From assembly GCA_025360045.1 (NCBI GenBank), contig JANYCY010000028.1, positions 37,736-101,735 on the forward strand: a DNA stretch of 64,000 nt, in the 5' to 3' direction. Within the stretch, counting starts at the first letter, position 1; every line of letters begins with the position of its first letter. Shown in pieces: positions 17,368 through 25,436 of this stretch. Below the pieces are notes generated by a model. That model made no database searches and was not told the origin of the DNA. It saw nothing but the letters and a program-made list of their open reading frames with translations. This stretch comes from Janthinobacterium sp. Its GTDB lineage: Bacteria > Pseudomonadota > Gammaproteobacteria > Burkholderiales > Chitinibacteraceae. The position numbers and the translations under genes are program-made.

Positions 17368-17442
17368 TGGGTGGGCACTGTGCCCACATGATGAGATCCA
17401 CCCACTTACGCGTGGGCACAAAAACCTGCCCACCCTACGTAG
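17368..17442. repeat. Hairpin repeat in the DUF2298-GT2 spacer
   Basis: GGGTGGGCACTGTGCCCAC and GTGGGCACAAAAACCTGCCCACCC form overlapping inverted repeats filling the 91-bp gap between the two genes. It may be an intercistronic stabilising hairpin. Only one copy is seen in this window. Confidence 0.65.
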
Positions 17443-17451
17443 GATTACCCA

Positions 17452-18423
17452 ATGCTACTGTCGATTGTCGTGCCCTGTTACAACGAAGAAGCCGTGATTG
17501 CTGAAACGCTGAAACGCCTCACCGCCTTTAGCCGTGAGGTGGAAGCGCTGGATATTGAGTTTATTTTTGTCGATGATGGCAGCAAAGACGCCACACGCAG
17601 CATCTTAAAACAACATGCCACGCACGACCTCCGCATCAAGCTACTTGGTTTCTCACGCAACTTTGGTCACCAGATTGCCGTCACGGCCGGCATCGATGCC
17701 GCACGCGGTGATGCAGTTGTGCTGATCGACGCCGATCTGCAAGACCCGCCCGAAGCCATCCACGGCATGATAGAAAAATGGCACGAAGGCTATGACGTAG
17801 TTTATGGCACTCGCACGGATAGACCTGGCGAGTCAGCATTTAAACGCGCAACCGCCAAAGGTTTTTATCGCCTGCTCAATCGCCTCTCCGATGTACCCAT
17901 CCCACTGGATACCGGCGACTTTCGCCTGATGAGCCGCCCCGTGATCGACACGCTAAGAGCCATGCCCGAGCGCGATCGCTTTGTTCGCGGCATGGTCAGC
18001 TGGGCTGGCTTTAAACAGGTTGCACTGCCTTATCAGCGAGCCAAACGCTTTGCTGGGGAAAGTAAATATCCACTGTCTAAAATGATCCGCTTTGCCAGCG
18101 ACGGCATTATGTCTTTCTCTGCCAAGCCTTTGCAGCTGGCTATGGCCATGGGCATGGGCACGTCTTTACTAGCACTCATCGGCATTTTTTATGCACTGTT
18201 TTTACGCATCTTTACCAATATCTGGGTAGAAGGCTGGACTGCCTTAATGATTGCCGTGCTGTTCTTAGGCGGGGTGCAGCTGATTTGCGTCGGCATTTTA
18301 GGCGAATATATCGGCCGTATTTATAAAGAATCCAAGCAAAGGCCGCTGTACGTTGTGCAAGAATATTGCGGCTTTGATCAAGAAATTGCCTTTTCACGTA
18401 GCCCCGTGGTCGATAGAAAATGA
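17452..18423 (+). CDS. Family 2 glycosyltransferase, polyprenyl-phosphate sugar synthase (DPM1/GtrB-like)
   Basis: A 323-residue GT2 with a cytoplasmic catalytic domain and two C-terminal membrane segments (AMAMGMGTSLLALIGIFYAL, ALMIAVLFLGGVQLICVGIL). Motifs: LSIVVPCYNEEAVIAETL, FIFVDDGSKDAT, the nucleotide/metal-binding VVLIDADLQDPPEAI and DTGDFRLMSRPVID. The end GEYIGRIYKESKQRPLYVV is typical of GtrB/DPM-type enzymes, which load a sugar from a nucleotide donor onto undecaprenyl phosphate. Its product would suit use by the DUF2298 protein encoded upstream. The specific sugar is not known. Confidence 0.92.
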   Translation: MLLSIVVPCYNEEAVIAETLKRLTAFSREVEALDIEFIFVDDGSKDATRSILKQHATHDLRIKLLGFSRNFGHQIAVTAGIDAARGDAVVLIDADLQDPPEAIHGMIEKWHEGYDVVYGTRTDRPGESAFKRATAKGFYRLLNRLSDVPIPLDTGDFRLMSRPVIDTLRAMPERDRFVRGMVSWAGFKQVALPYQRAKRFAGESKYPLSKMIRFASDGIMSFSAKPLQLAMAMGMGTSLLALIGIFYALFLRIFTNIWVEGWTALMIAVLFLGGVQLICVGILGEYIGRIYKESKQRPLYVVQEYCGFDQEIAFSRSPVVDRK

Positions 18424-18474
18424 CGAGGACCACACTTAAATAAAGCTGATTAGCAAGGTGATGCAACTTATATC

Positions 18475-18613
18475 GTAGGAGCGGATTTATCCGCGAATGG
18501 TGCTTGAATTGATATCGCTTTCGCGGCTAAAGCCGCTCCTGCGTAGTGATTCCTAAGATGCGTGATTTTACTGATCAATGTGCAGTACAAAATGGCGGGG
18601 TTACCCCGCCCTA
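18475..18613. repeat. Two hairpin repeats in the GT2-flippase spacer
   Basis: GTAGGAGCGGATTTATCCGCG pairs with CGCGGCTAAAGCCGCTCCT (18475-18541), a REP-type palindrome widespread in proteobacteria; a half-like copy (GTAGGAGCGGCTTTAG) occurs near 2720. A second hairpin, GGCGGGGTTACCCCGCC, lies at 18594-18611 and belongs to family A in short form. Together they fill the 208-bp gap. Confidence 0.75.
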
Positions 18614-18631
18614 AGGTATGAAAGAATCCTT

Positions 18632-19591
18632 ATGAAACGCCATATTCGCACCATTCTCGGCCTAATCATTGCCATTGTTTTAATCACGCTGATTTTTCAA
18701 CGAACCGATGGCATTCAACTGGCGTCAGCCATCAGAAGTAGCAATCCTCTTTGGCTGATCGCAGGGCTCGCTGTTTTTTGCCTTGGTATTGCTGGCCGCT
18801 CGGCGCGCTGGAGCAGCATGCTGCGTATTGCCAGCCCTTCGGCCACCCCCCGCGCCTGCTTGCAGCCTTTTTTAAGCAGCTTAGCACTCAATAATTTACT
18901 GCCTTTTCGTGCCGGAGATATCGCCCGCGCCTTTGCCTTTAATAAGGAACTCGGCACGGGGCCAGGCCAAGTATTGGCATCTTTATTTGTAGAAAGGCTG
19001 CTCGATTTAGCCAGCCTGCTGGTGTTTCTTGCGATTGGATTATGGGCTTTTAGTATTCAGACCCTACCTTCCTTTGGCAAGCTGGGCGCAGGAAGTGCTG
19101 CAGCGATGGCGCTAATGATCTTTGTCTTACTCGCCTTTCCGCGTTGGCTACAAATAGCCATCGATGCCAGCCTAAGGCTGATCCATAAACTTGCCCCGCA
19201 TAGCGGCAACCATTTAGCCGATGAAGTAGCCGGAGCCATTAAGCTATTAGCCGCCCTTGGTGGCCGACGTATTTTGCCGCTGATCGCCATGAGCCTAATC
19301 GTTTGGGCGCTAGAAGGGCTGACTTTATGGTGCGTAGCGCAAAGCGTGCCGGGGCTGATCAATAGTGCAGGGGCTTGGTTTGCTCTGCCGCTGGCCACAC
19401 TGGCCACGCTGATTCCAAGTACCCCCGGCTATGTGGGCACGTTTGATTACTTTGCGATTTTGGCCATGACACTCACACAAAACGATGCCGTGCCTGCCGC
19501 CGCCTTTGCCTTTATTGCCCACTTACTGATTTGGCTACCGCCGACCTTAATCGGTGGAATTTGGCTACTTATCGCAAGGAGAAAAGGATGA
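18632..19591 (+). CDS. Lysylphosphatidylglycerol synthase TM-region (UPF0104) flippase-like protein
   Basis: A 319-residue inner-membrane protein with about eight hydrophobic segments and no soluble transferase domain. It matches the LPG_synthase_TM/UPF0104 pattern: LASAIRSSNPLWLIAGLAVF, RSARWSSMLR, LLPFRAGDIARAFAF, SLFVERLLDLASLLVFLAIG, and the late STPGYVGTFDYFAILAM. Members include the flippase half of MprF and proteins in glycan loci. The start MKRHIRTILGL at 18632 has AAGAATCCTT context and suits a signal-anchor N-terminus. Its stop overlaps the next start (ATGA), so it is translationally coupled to the FAD oxidoreductase. Lipid or lipid-sugar translocation is an inference. Confidence 0.88.
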   Translation: MKRHIRTILGLIIAIVLITLIFQRTDGIQLASAIRSSNPLWLIAGLAVFCLGIAGRSARWSSMLRIASPSATPRACLQPFLSSLALNNLLPFRAGDIARAFAFNKELGTGPGQVLASLFVERLLDLASLLVFLAIGLWAFSIQTLPSFGKLGAGSAAAMALMIFVLLAFPRWLQIAIDASLRLIHKLAPHSGNHLADEVAGAIKLLAALGGRRILPLIAMSLIVWALEGLTLWCVAQSVPGLINSAGAWFALPLATLATLIPSTPGYVGTFDYFAILAMTLTQNDAVPAAAFAFIAHLLIWLPPTLIGGIWLLIARRKG

Positions 19592-20919
19592 TTACCCAGC
19601 CCCAGCACACCCAAGTTGCCATCATCGGAGCGGGCTTTACTGGGCTCGCTGCCGCTTATGAATTAAGCAAAGCAGGCGTGAGTGTCGTTGTTTTAGAAAC
19701 AGAAGCAGATATCGGCGGCCTAGCTGCCGCTTTTGATATTGGCGAAAAATCAGAGAAACTAGATCGCTTTTATCACCATTGGTTTACCAATGATTTAGAA
19801 GTGATGCAGCTGATTAAAGAATTGAATCTCTGCGATAAAGTAAAAATCAGTCCCAGCAATACCGGCATGTATTACGCCAATCAATTCTTTAAGCTCTCCA
19901 CACCTTGGGATTTGCTGAAATTTAAACCGCTGGCCTTTCCAGACCGAATTCGCCTTGGCCTACTGGCCTTAAAAGCCCGTAAAGTAGAAAACTGGCAAGA
20001 GCTAGAAAATAAAACCGCCGCAGAATGGCTGACCGAGCTAGGCGGGGAAAACGTTTATCGTATTGTTTGGGAGCCGCTATTACGCGGCAAATTTGGCGCA
20101 GTGGCGGATCAAATTTCTGCAGTCTGGTTCTGGAATAAGCTCAAACTGCGCGGCAGCAGCCGAGGCAAGGGAGGCGAAGAGCGCTTAGCTTATTTTAAAG
20201 GTGGCTTTGTTGCGCTGGTAGAAGCCCTCGCCGCCAAAGTACGCCGCCTAGGTGGTGAGATTCAAATCAGTAATCCTGTTATCTCCATGCAAGCCGAAAA
20301 CGGTGGCTGGCGGATTAAAACCGCCAAAGGCGAGATTCAAGCCGAACGAGTCATCTCCACCCCCGCCCTGCCGCTCTTAGCCAAGATGATTGAAGACTGG
20401 GCCAGCCCAGAATATTTAGCCAAGCTCAATCGAATTAACTATCTGGCCAATGTTTGCCTCGTGCTCGAACTAGATCACTCGCTATCGGACACCTATTGGC
20501 TGAATGTAAACGACCCCAGCTTTCCCTTTGTGGGCGTCATTGAGCATACCAACTTTCAGAGCGCCAAAAATTACGACGGCAAGCACATCGTTTACTTATC
20601 TAAATATCTACCGCATACCGATGCGCTGTATTTAATGAGCGATGACGAGTTACTCGCCTTTGCCCTGCCACACTTAAAACGCATGTTCCCCAAGTTTGAA
20701 GACGCATGGATCAAAAAACACCATGTTTGGCATGCTCGCTGGGCGCAACCCGTAGTTGAAAAACACTATAGCCAGCTAATTCCCGCCTGCGAAAGCCCTA
20801 AGCGCGGCCTATTTTTAGCCTCGATGGCACAGATCTACCCAGAAGACCGAGGCACCAATTACGCCATTCGCGAAGGGCGAAGAATGGGCAGGCACTTGAG
20901 TGATTTGATTCAGCCTTGA
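19588..20919 (+). CDS. NAD(P)/FAD-dependent oxidoreductase (HemY/amine-oxidase-like)
   Basis: A 443-residue flavoprotein of the protoporphyrinogen oxidase/phytoene desaturase-like superfamily. The FAD-binding start is VAIIGAGFTGLAAAYELSKA with VVLETEADIGGLAAAF, and the C-terminal FAD end is LASMAQIYPEDRGTNYAIRE. Members of this subgroup (COG1232) occur in glycan loci and are often annotated as UDP-galactopyranose mutase-like. The ATG is placed at 19588, after AAGGAGAAAAGG, overlapping the flippase-like gene by 4 bp, so the two form one translational unit. The substrate may be a sugar or polyprenyl lipid; no haem genes are near. Confidence 0.85.
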   Translation: MITQPQHTQVAIIGAGFTGLAAAYELSKAGVSVVVLETEADIGGLAAAFDIGEKSEKLDRFYHHWFTNDLEVMQLIKELNLCDKVKISPSNTGMYYANQFFKLSTPWDLLKFKPLAFPDRIRLGLLALKARKVENWQELENKTAAEWLTELGGENVYRIVWEPLLRGKFGAVADQISAVWFWNKLKLRGSSRGKGGEERLAYFKGGFVALVEALAAKVRRLGGEIQISNPVISMQAENGGWRIKTAKGEIQAERVISTPALPLLAKMIEDWASPEYLAKLNRINYLANVCLVLELDHSLSDTYWLNVNDPSFPFVGVIEHTNFQSAKNYDGKHIVYLSKYLPHTDALYLMSDDELLAFALPHLKRMFPKFEDAWIKKHHVWHARWAQPVVEKHYSQLIPACESPKRGLFLASMAQIYPEDRGTNYAIREGRRMGRHLSDLIQP

Positions 20920-20954
20920 TAAACCTACCGAAATGGCAGGCCTGCCTGCCGCCC

Positions 20955-21098
20955 CCTAGCAACTTAGCCAAATGTCATTGCATTGCCACACCATGACAAG
21001 CATTGAATCATCGTAGGGCGGGTGAAACCCGCGTATTTTTCCGCATTGCTCGCGGGTTGCACCCGCCCTACGAAAAACATTTCACTTAAGTTGATAGG
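20955..21098. repeat. Complete modular repeat: D-type ends around a family A core
   Basis: The left end CCTAGCAACTTAGC and right end CTTAAGTTGATAGG are imperfect inverted repeats. Between them lie GACAAGCATTGAATCATCG, the core TAGGGCGGGTGAAACCCGCG ... CGCGGGTTGCACCCGCCCTA (21013-21071), and CGAAAAACATTTCA. The same order of modules is recovered, in reverse orientation, at 54498-54975. Confidence 0.75.
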
Positions 21099-21120
21099 GT
21101 TGCCCTTAAATCCTCCACGT

Positions 21121-21147
21121 AAAAAAAGCCCCAGACGGGGCTTTTTT
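21121..21147 (-). terminator. Intrinsic terminator of the YidB-like gene
   Basis: AAAAAAAGCCCC pairs with GGGGCTTTTTT around AGAC. It lies 19 bp past the stop of the leftward YidB-like gene; the symmetrical A/T tracts could also end the rightward FAD-oxidoreductase transcript. Confidence 0.9.
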
Positions 21148-21165
21148 CAATCGGGCATTCGATCA

Positions 21166-21564
21166 TTAACCAAATAACTTACCCTTCAACATATCTAAAC
21201 CTGCAGCCAAAATATTATTCCCTTCTGGCACTTCACCATCCGGGGTTAGCTTATCTACTAGCTGTGGCAAATACTCAGAGATTTTCCCCGCAGCTTCAGT
21301 TGGGTCAATCCCCAGTTTTTCTGCCACCGAAGCCACCGCATCATTGCCCAACACAGCCTGAATTTGCTCGCCACTCACCGGCAAATTGTCCCCAGTACCC
21401 ACCCAAGACTGCACTAGCTCAGACAAACCACCATTTTGAAACTTAGCGACCAAACCAGAAATACCGCCTTGTTGCTCCAACACGCCAGACAAAGATTGTA
21501 CCAAGCCCTCTGGCAATTCTTTTCCACCTAAAAGCTGCCCAGCCAACTGATCTAAAAGTCCCAT
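21166..21564 (-). CDS. YidB family (DUF937) protein
   Basis: A 132-residue soluble protein: MGLLDQLAGQLLGG, glycine-rich LVAKFQNGGLSELVQSWVG, then the DUF937 body IQAVLGNDAVASVAEKLGID with EYLPQLVDKLTPDG. The YidB/DUF937 family is widespread in proteobacteria and has no settled role. It is a single leftward gene between convergent and divergent neighbours with its own terminator. The GAGAAACCG context before the ATG is a modest ribosome site. Confidence 0.88.
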   Translation of the reverse strand: MGLLDQLAGQLLGGKELPEGLVQSLSGVLEQQGGISGLVAKFQNGGLSELVQSWVGTGDNLPVSGEQIQAVLGNDAVASVAEKLGIDPTEAAGKISEYLPQLVDKLTPDGEVPEGNNILAAGLDMLKGKLFG

Positions 21565-21706
21565 ACGGTTTCTCCAAGTACGATGAGTGAGCCGCTATTC
21601 TGCCCTAAAAATACAGCGTAAGCTCAAACTCGGGCGGGGATAATAAATACATAGGCATACTGAATCAGGATTAGCCCCCATGTATTGTATTAATCCCACA
21701 CATTAA

Positions 21707-22093
<387 letters not shown>

Positions 22094-22123
22094 GGCGGCA
22101 ATAAGCGCCGCTTAGCGATAGAA

Positions 22124-22197
22124 GCTCTGATTAAATGGCCACCCCGGCTTTTTTACCGGGGATACCACCTCAATGATGAAAGCGAATTAATCAGAGC
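22124..22197. repeat. Nested hairpin between the ferredoxin gene and rstA
   Basis: GCTCTGATTAA (22124-22134) pairs exactly with TTAATCAGAGC (22187-22197), and inside it CCCCGG/CCGGGG (22142-22161) closes on a T-rich loop. A third small hairpin, CGAAGCC/GGCTTCG, follows near 22259-22278. It may end the ferredoxin transcript or act in the rstA leader. Confidence 0.55.
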
Positions 22198-22312
22198 CCA
22201 AGCAAAATCAAGGCAATCTGCTGATCCCCTGCAAGATCAAGCACCTTTTACCTCCAACGAAGCCTAAAGACGGCTTCGCTTAGCCCAATGTCCCATTCCA
22301 GAGAATATTCAC

Positions 22313-23038
22313 ATGAATCACCGCATTCTTTTTGTTGAAGATGATGCTGAACTGGCGGAACTGGTTGGTAGTTATTTACGCTCGTTTGAATTTAATATCG
22401 AAGTATTGCCCGACGGCAGTGGCTTAGTCGAAGCGGTACGTAATAACCCGCCATCGCTGGTTTTGCTCGATATTATGCTACCCGGCAAAGATGGCCTGAC
22501 CCTGTGCCGTGAATTACGCGAGTTTTGGACTGGGCCGGTTATTTTGCTCACCTCGCTCAATAGCGATATGAATCAAATCTTGGGCTTTGAAATTGGTGCG
22601 ACGGATTATGTGGTGAAGACCACGCCGCCTTCGGTGCTGCTCGCCCGCATTCGGGCTCATCTGCGCCAAACAGCCAGCGGCATGCCGATTGTGTCCAGTG
22701 CAGCACCCGCACCTGATCGCTCCACGCTTAACTTTGGTCAGCTGCTCGTCGATTTACGCAACCGCACCGCCAGTTATCGGGGTGAAGCGCTCGGTTTATC
22801 GACAGGGGATTTTGATTTGCTCTGGGCTTTAGCCAGCCAAGCTGGGGATATTTTATCGCGCGATCATTTATTAAAAGTATTACGCGGGATTGAATACGAT
22901 GGCATGGATAGAAGTATTGACGTGGCGATTTCTCGTTTACGCAAAAAGCTAGATGACGATCCTAACGAGCCACGCAAGATCAAAACCATACGCCACAAAG
23001 GTTATTTATTTGCCACCGACATTTGGTGGCAGGAATAA
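22313..23038 (+). CDS. rstA: RstA-like OmpR-family response regulator
   Basis: A 241-residue response regulator with an N-terminal receiver (RILFVEDDAELAELV, phospho-acceptor Asp in LVLLDIMLPGKDGLTLCREL, then LLTSLNSDMNQILGFEIGAT) and a C-terminal winged-helix domain (FDLLWALASQAGDILSRDHL, RSIDVAISRLRKKLDDDP, IKTIRHKGYLFA). TSLNSDMN, DYVVKTTPPSVLLARIR and DVAISRLRKKL match the enterobacterial RstA very closely as remembered. It is followed by its sensor gene after 100 bp. Its predicted site occurs upstream of the asr-like gene downstream of rstB. Confidence 0.9.
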   Translation: MNHRILFVEDDAELAELVGSYLRSFEFNIEVLPDGSGLVEAVRNNPPSLVLLDIMLPGKDGLTLCRELREFWTGPVILLTSLNSDMNQILGFEIGATDYVVKTTPPSVLLARIRAHLRQTASGMPIVSSAAPAPDRSTLNFGQLLVDLRNRTASYRGEALGLSTGDFDLLWALASQAGDILSRDHLLKVLRGIEYDGMDRSIDVAISRLRKKLDDDPNEPRKIKTIRHKGYLFATDIWWQE

Positions 23039-23138
23039 CAGGGTACAGGGGACAGGTTTCGGCGGTCAGAGATATTCTGATACACGACACCTGAACCCTA
23101 CCCTCTGAAACCCGACACCTGAGGCCTGACTCCTAAAT

Positions 23139-24434
23139 ATGCGCCAACTCTTTTTACGTTTTTATCTTACGGTGGTGGTTTGCTTTTTAGCCTCGTCCCT
23201 TGTGATTGGTGCGCTGTATAAAAACTTACTTGAGCGCAGCAATGAGCATTATCTATCTGATATTTTCAAAACCACCATCAGCGTGGTTGAATCCACGCTC
23301 GGTGATTTGCCCCCTTCCATCTGGCACGATGAAGTAAAGCGCCTCAAAAATAAGCTTCCCCTGCCGGTAGAAATTGAAACACTCAATACCTATACACTCA
23401 GCCCGAGCAATCAGCAGGCGCTGATTAATGGCGATATTATTTTTTTGCAAAATCAGGACGTCTATCTACACCGGATTCCTGACACCGGCTTGATGGTTGT
23501 TCTCGGCCCTGTACCCTATTTACAACGCTTAGATAACTTCGCGTGGGCCGATTTGGTCGCCCTACTTTTAATGTGTGCGGCCTTAGGCCTGCCGACTTGG
23601 TTGTGGCTGCGCCCGCTCTGGCGCGATCTGCAACATATGGCAAGACAAAGCCGCCAACTAGGTGAAGGGGACTTTAGCACCCGTGTCACCTTGCATGAAG
23701 GCTCTACACTCAACTCGCTAGGCGTCACCTTTAACCGTATGGCGCACGACGTGGAAGAGCTCACCGCCAGCCGCAAAGCCCTGATTGATGCGGTATCGCA
23801 TGATTTACGCACTCCACTGGCTCGATTGCGCTATCGATTGGAAGCAATCAAAGGTGGTGCAGACAGTAGCCAGCAAATCGTGGCGATTGAACGCGACTTA
23901 GGGCAAATCGATGAACTAATCGAAGAATGGCTCACCATGTCTACCCTCGATAAGCCTCAGCTCAAGCTTGAAACGCAGCCGATTGAAATTCTGCCTTGGC
24001 TCAAGCGTCAAATCAGCGAGTTCAGTAGCCAAGGCAATATTAGCCCCGACTTAATCAATCTATTACCCGGAAAAACACCTTTTCTGGAGGCAGATAGCCA
24101 TTACCTCACTCGGGCGCTGGCTAATTTAATGAGTAATGCAAGGCGCTATGGCGGCACCGCTATCGTGCTGACCATCGAATGGGATAATGGCCTCGCAAAA
24201 CTGCACGTCGATGATAATGGGCAAGGAATTCCAGAATCTGAGCGGCAGCGCCTCTTGCAGCCTTTTGAGCGCTTAGAAGTCAGCCGCAATCGCCAAACCG
24301 GTGGCTTTGGCTTAGGGCTGGCGATTGTATCCATGATTATGCGAGGCCATAACGGCGCAGCCATGATTAGCGATGCCCCTTTGGGCGGAGCCCGTGTGAC
24401 GCTCTGCTGGCCTACTCCACTCAAAAATGCCTAA
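23139..24434 (+). CDS. rstB: RstB-like sensor histidine kinase
   Basis: A 431-residue membrane kinase: TM1 at about 7-27 (FYLTVVVCFLASSLVIGALY), a periplasmic domain of about 110 residues, TM2 at about 133-155 (ADLVALLLMCAALGLPTWLW), HAMP, then the H-box DAVSHDLRTPLARLRYRLEA, N-box LMSNARRYGGTA, and G-boxes DDNGQGIPES and GGFGLGLAIV. VLGPVPYLQRLD and LRPLWRDLQHM are shared with E. coli RstB, which supports the assignment over other OmpR-coupled kinases. The 100-bp rstA-rstB gap holds short degenerate CCTGAACCCTA/CTGAAACCC-type direct repeats also seen at 38370-38445. Confidence 0.9.
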   Translation: MRQLFLRFYLTVVVCFLASSLVIGALYKNLLERSNEHYLSDIFKTTISVVESTLGDLPPSIWHDEVKRLKNKLPLPVEIETLNTYTLSPSNQQALINGDIIFLQNQDVYLHRIPDTGLMVVLGPVPYLQRLDNFAWADLVALLLMCAALGLPTWLWLRPLWRDLQHMARQSRQLGEGDFSTRVTLHEGSTLNSLGVTFNRMAHDVEELTASRKALIDAVSHDLRTPLARLRYRLEAIKGGADSSQQIVAIERDLGQIDELIEEWLTMSTLDKPQLKLETQPIEILPWLKRQISEFSSQGNISPDLINLLPGKTPFLEADSHYLTRALANLMSNARRYGGTAIVLTIEWDNGLAKLHVDDNGQGIPESERQRLLQPFERLEVSRNRQTGGFGLGLAIVSMIMRGHNGAAMISDAPLGGARVTLCWPTPLKNA

Positions 24435-24464
24435 GGTTGTGATCCTCATCCTAGGCAATCCACG

Positions 24465-24478
24465 TACATTGCGTTACA
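24465..24478 (+). promoter_or_regulatory. Candidate RstA box upstream of the asr-like gene
   Basis: TACATTGCGTTACA matches the RstA box known from E. coli (TACATNTNGTTACA) at every defined position except one (G in place of the central T). It begins 110 bp before the asr-like start codon, 30 bp after rstB, and in the orientation expected for a site upstream of asr. The match was noted by eye; no genome-wide background frequency was computed. Confidence 0.65.
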
Positions 24479-24574
24479 GACCGCTACCAAGGGCATATCG
24501 AACTTTATAGAGGAAGTGGTGATAATCCATCCCATAGCAACACCAATCAAACACTCCTCTAGGGAAATAAACAA

Positions 24575-25306
24575 ATGAACAAGCTTCTTGCCGTATTGCT
24601 CGCTACAGTTTTCGCTTCAGCAACTTCATTCGCTGCTGACACTACAGCGTCTACAGCTTCTACTGTTAAAACAGTTAAAGTTGAAAAGCACGCTAAGAAA
24701 GCTGCTCCAGCAGCTTCTACAGTTCAAAAAGCTCAAGCTAAGAAAGTAGCTGCTTCTGCTGCTTCTACAGTACAAAAAGCTCAAGCTAAGAAAGTAGCTG
24801 CTTCTGCTGCTTCTACTGTTCAAAAAGCTCAAGCTAAGAAAGCTGCTGCTTCTGCTGCTTCTACAGTACAAAAAGCTCAATCTAAGAAAGCCGCTGCTTC
24901 TGCTGCTTCTACAGTTCAAAAAGCTCAATCTAAGAAAGTAGCTGCTTCTGCTGCTTCTACAGTACAAAAAGCTCAAGCTAAGAAAGTAGCTGCTTCTGCT
25001 GCTTCTACTGTTCAAAAAGCTCAAGCTAAGAAAGTAGCTGCTTCTGCTGCTTCTACTGTTCAAAAAGCACAAGCTAAGAAAGCCGCTGCTTCTGCTGCTT
25101 CTACTGTTCAAAAAGCACAAGCTAAGAAAGTAGCTGCTTCTGCTGCTTCTACAGTACAAAAAGCACAAGCTAAGAAAGTAGCTGCTTCTGCTGCTTCTAC
25201 TGTTCAAAAAGCACAAGCTAAGAAAGCTGCTGCTTCTGCTGCTTCTGCTGTACAAAAAGTTCAAGCTAAGAAAGTTGCTGCTTCTGCCGCTTCTGCTGCT
25301 AAGTAA
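24575..25306 (+). CDS. asr: Asr-like (acid-shock) periplasmic Ala/Lys repeat protein
   Basis: A 243-residue exported protein. A signal peptide (MNKLLAVLLATVFASATSFA, cleavage near AADT) is followed by a basic linker and twelve tandem 16-residue units of consensus ASTVQKAQAKKVAASA from residue 47 to 238, then ASAAK. It is almost all Ala, Lys, Ser, Gln and Val, without Cys or aromatics, so highly cationic and low-complexity. E. coli Asr is likewise an exported Ala/Lys/Gln-rich repeat protein controlled by RstBA; the position just after rstAB and the RstA-like box support the same role, a periplasmic acid-stress protectant. A histone-like or cell-wall binding role is the alternative. The composition alone would not prove homology. 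Confidence 0.75.
   Translation: MNKLLAVLLATVFASATSFAADTTASTASTVKTVKVEKHAKKAAPAASTVQKAQAKKVAASAASTVQKAQAKKVAASAASTVQKAQAKKAAASAASTVQKAQSKKAAASAASTVQKAQSKKVAASAASTVQKAQAKKVAASAASTVQKAQAKKVAASAASTVQKAQAKKAAASAASTVQKAQAKKVAASAASTVQKAQAKKVAASAASTVQKAQAKKAAASAASAVQKVQAKKVAASAASAAK
24713..25288 (+). repeat. Twelve tandem 48-bp repeats within the asr-like gene
   Basis: Each unit is 48 bp and encodes 16 residues; variation is confined mostly to a few codons (GTA/GCT/GCC at Val/Ala, ACA GTA versus ACT GTT, GCT/TCT in AQAK/SQSK). The units are in frame, so unequal exchange would change protein length by multiples of 16 without a frameshift. The complementary strand is also free of stops, which creates a long spurious minus-strand frame. 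Confidence 0.95.
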
Positions 25307-25322
25307 TAACACTTGCTGTACC

Positions 25323-25356
25323 AAAAACGGGGACTTCGGTCCCCGTTTTTGTTTTT
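25323..25356 (+). terminator. Intrinsic terminator of the asr-like gene
   Basis: AAAAACGGGGAC and GTCCCCGTTTTT style arms (AAAACGGGGAC TTC GGTCCCCGTTTT) with a tight UUCG-like loop and a T-rich tail, 17 bp after the stop codon. Confidence 0.92.
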
Positions 25357-25436
25357 CTGTAAAAGATTGATTTCAATAGGGAACAGATCACTCCGTTTCT
25401 TATCTAAATCACCCTTGCCTCTTAGAAAACAGATTA

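Noticed and set aside
24713..25288. Regular tandem repeats considered as a CRISPR array
   Set aside because: The units are contiguous, 48 bp, in frame and without unique spacers, so they are coding repeats.
24626..25324. A 232-codon minus-strand frame rich in Ser, Leu and Arg
   Set aside because: It is the complement of the 48-bp tandem repeats; repetition alone keeps it open, and it has no signal, domain or ribosome site.
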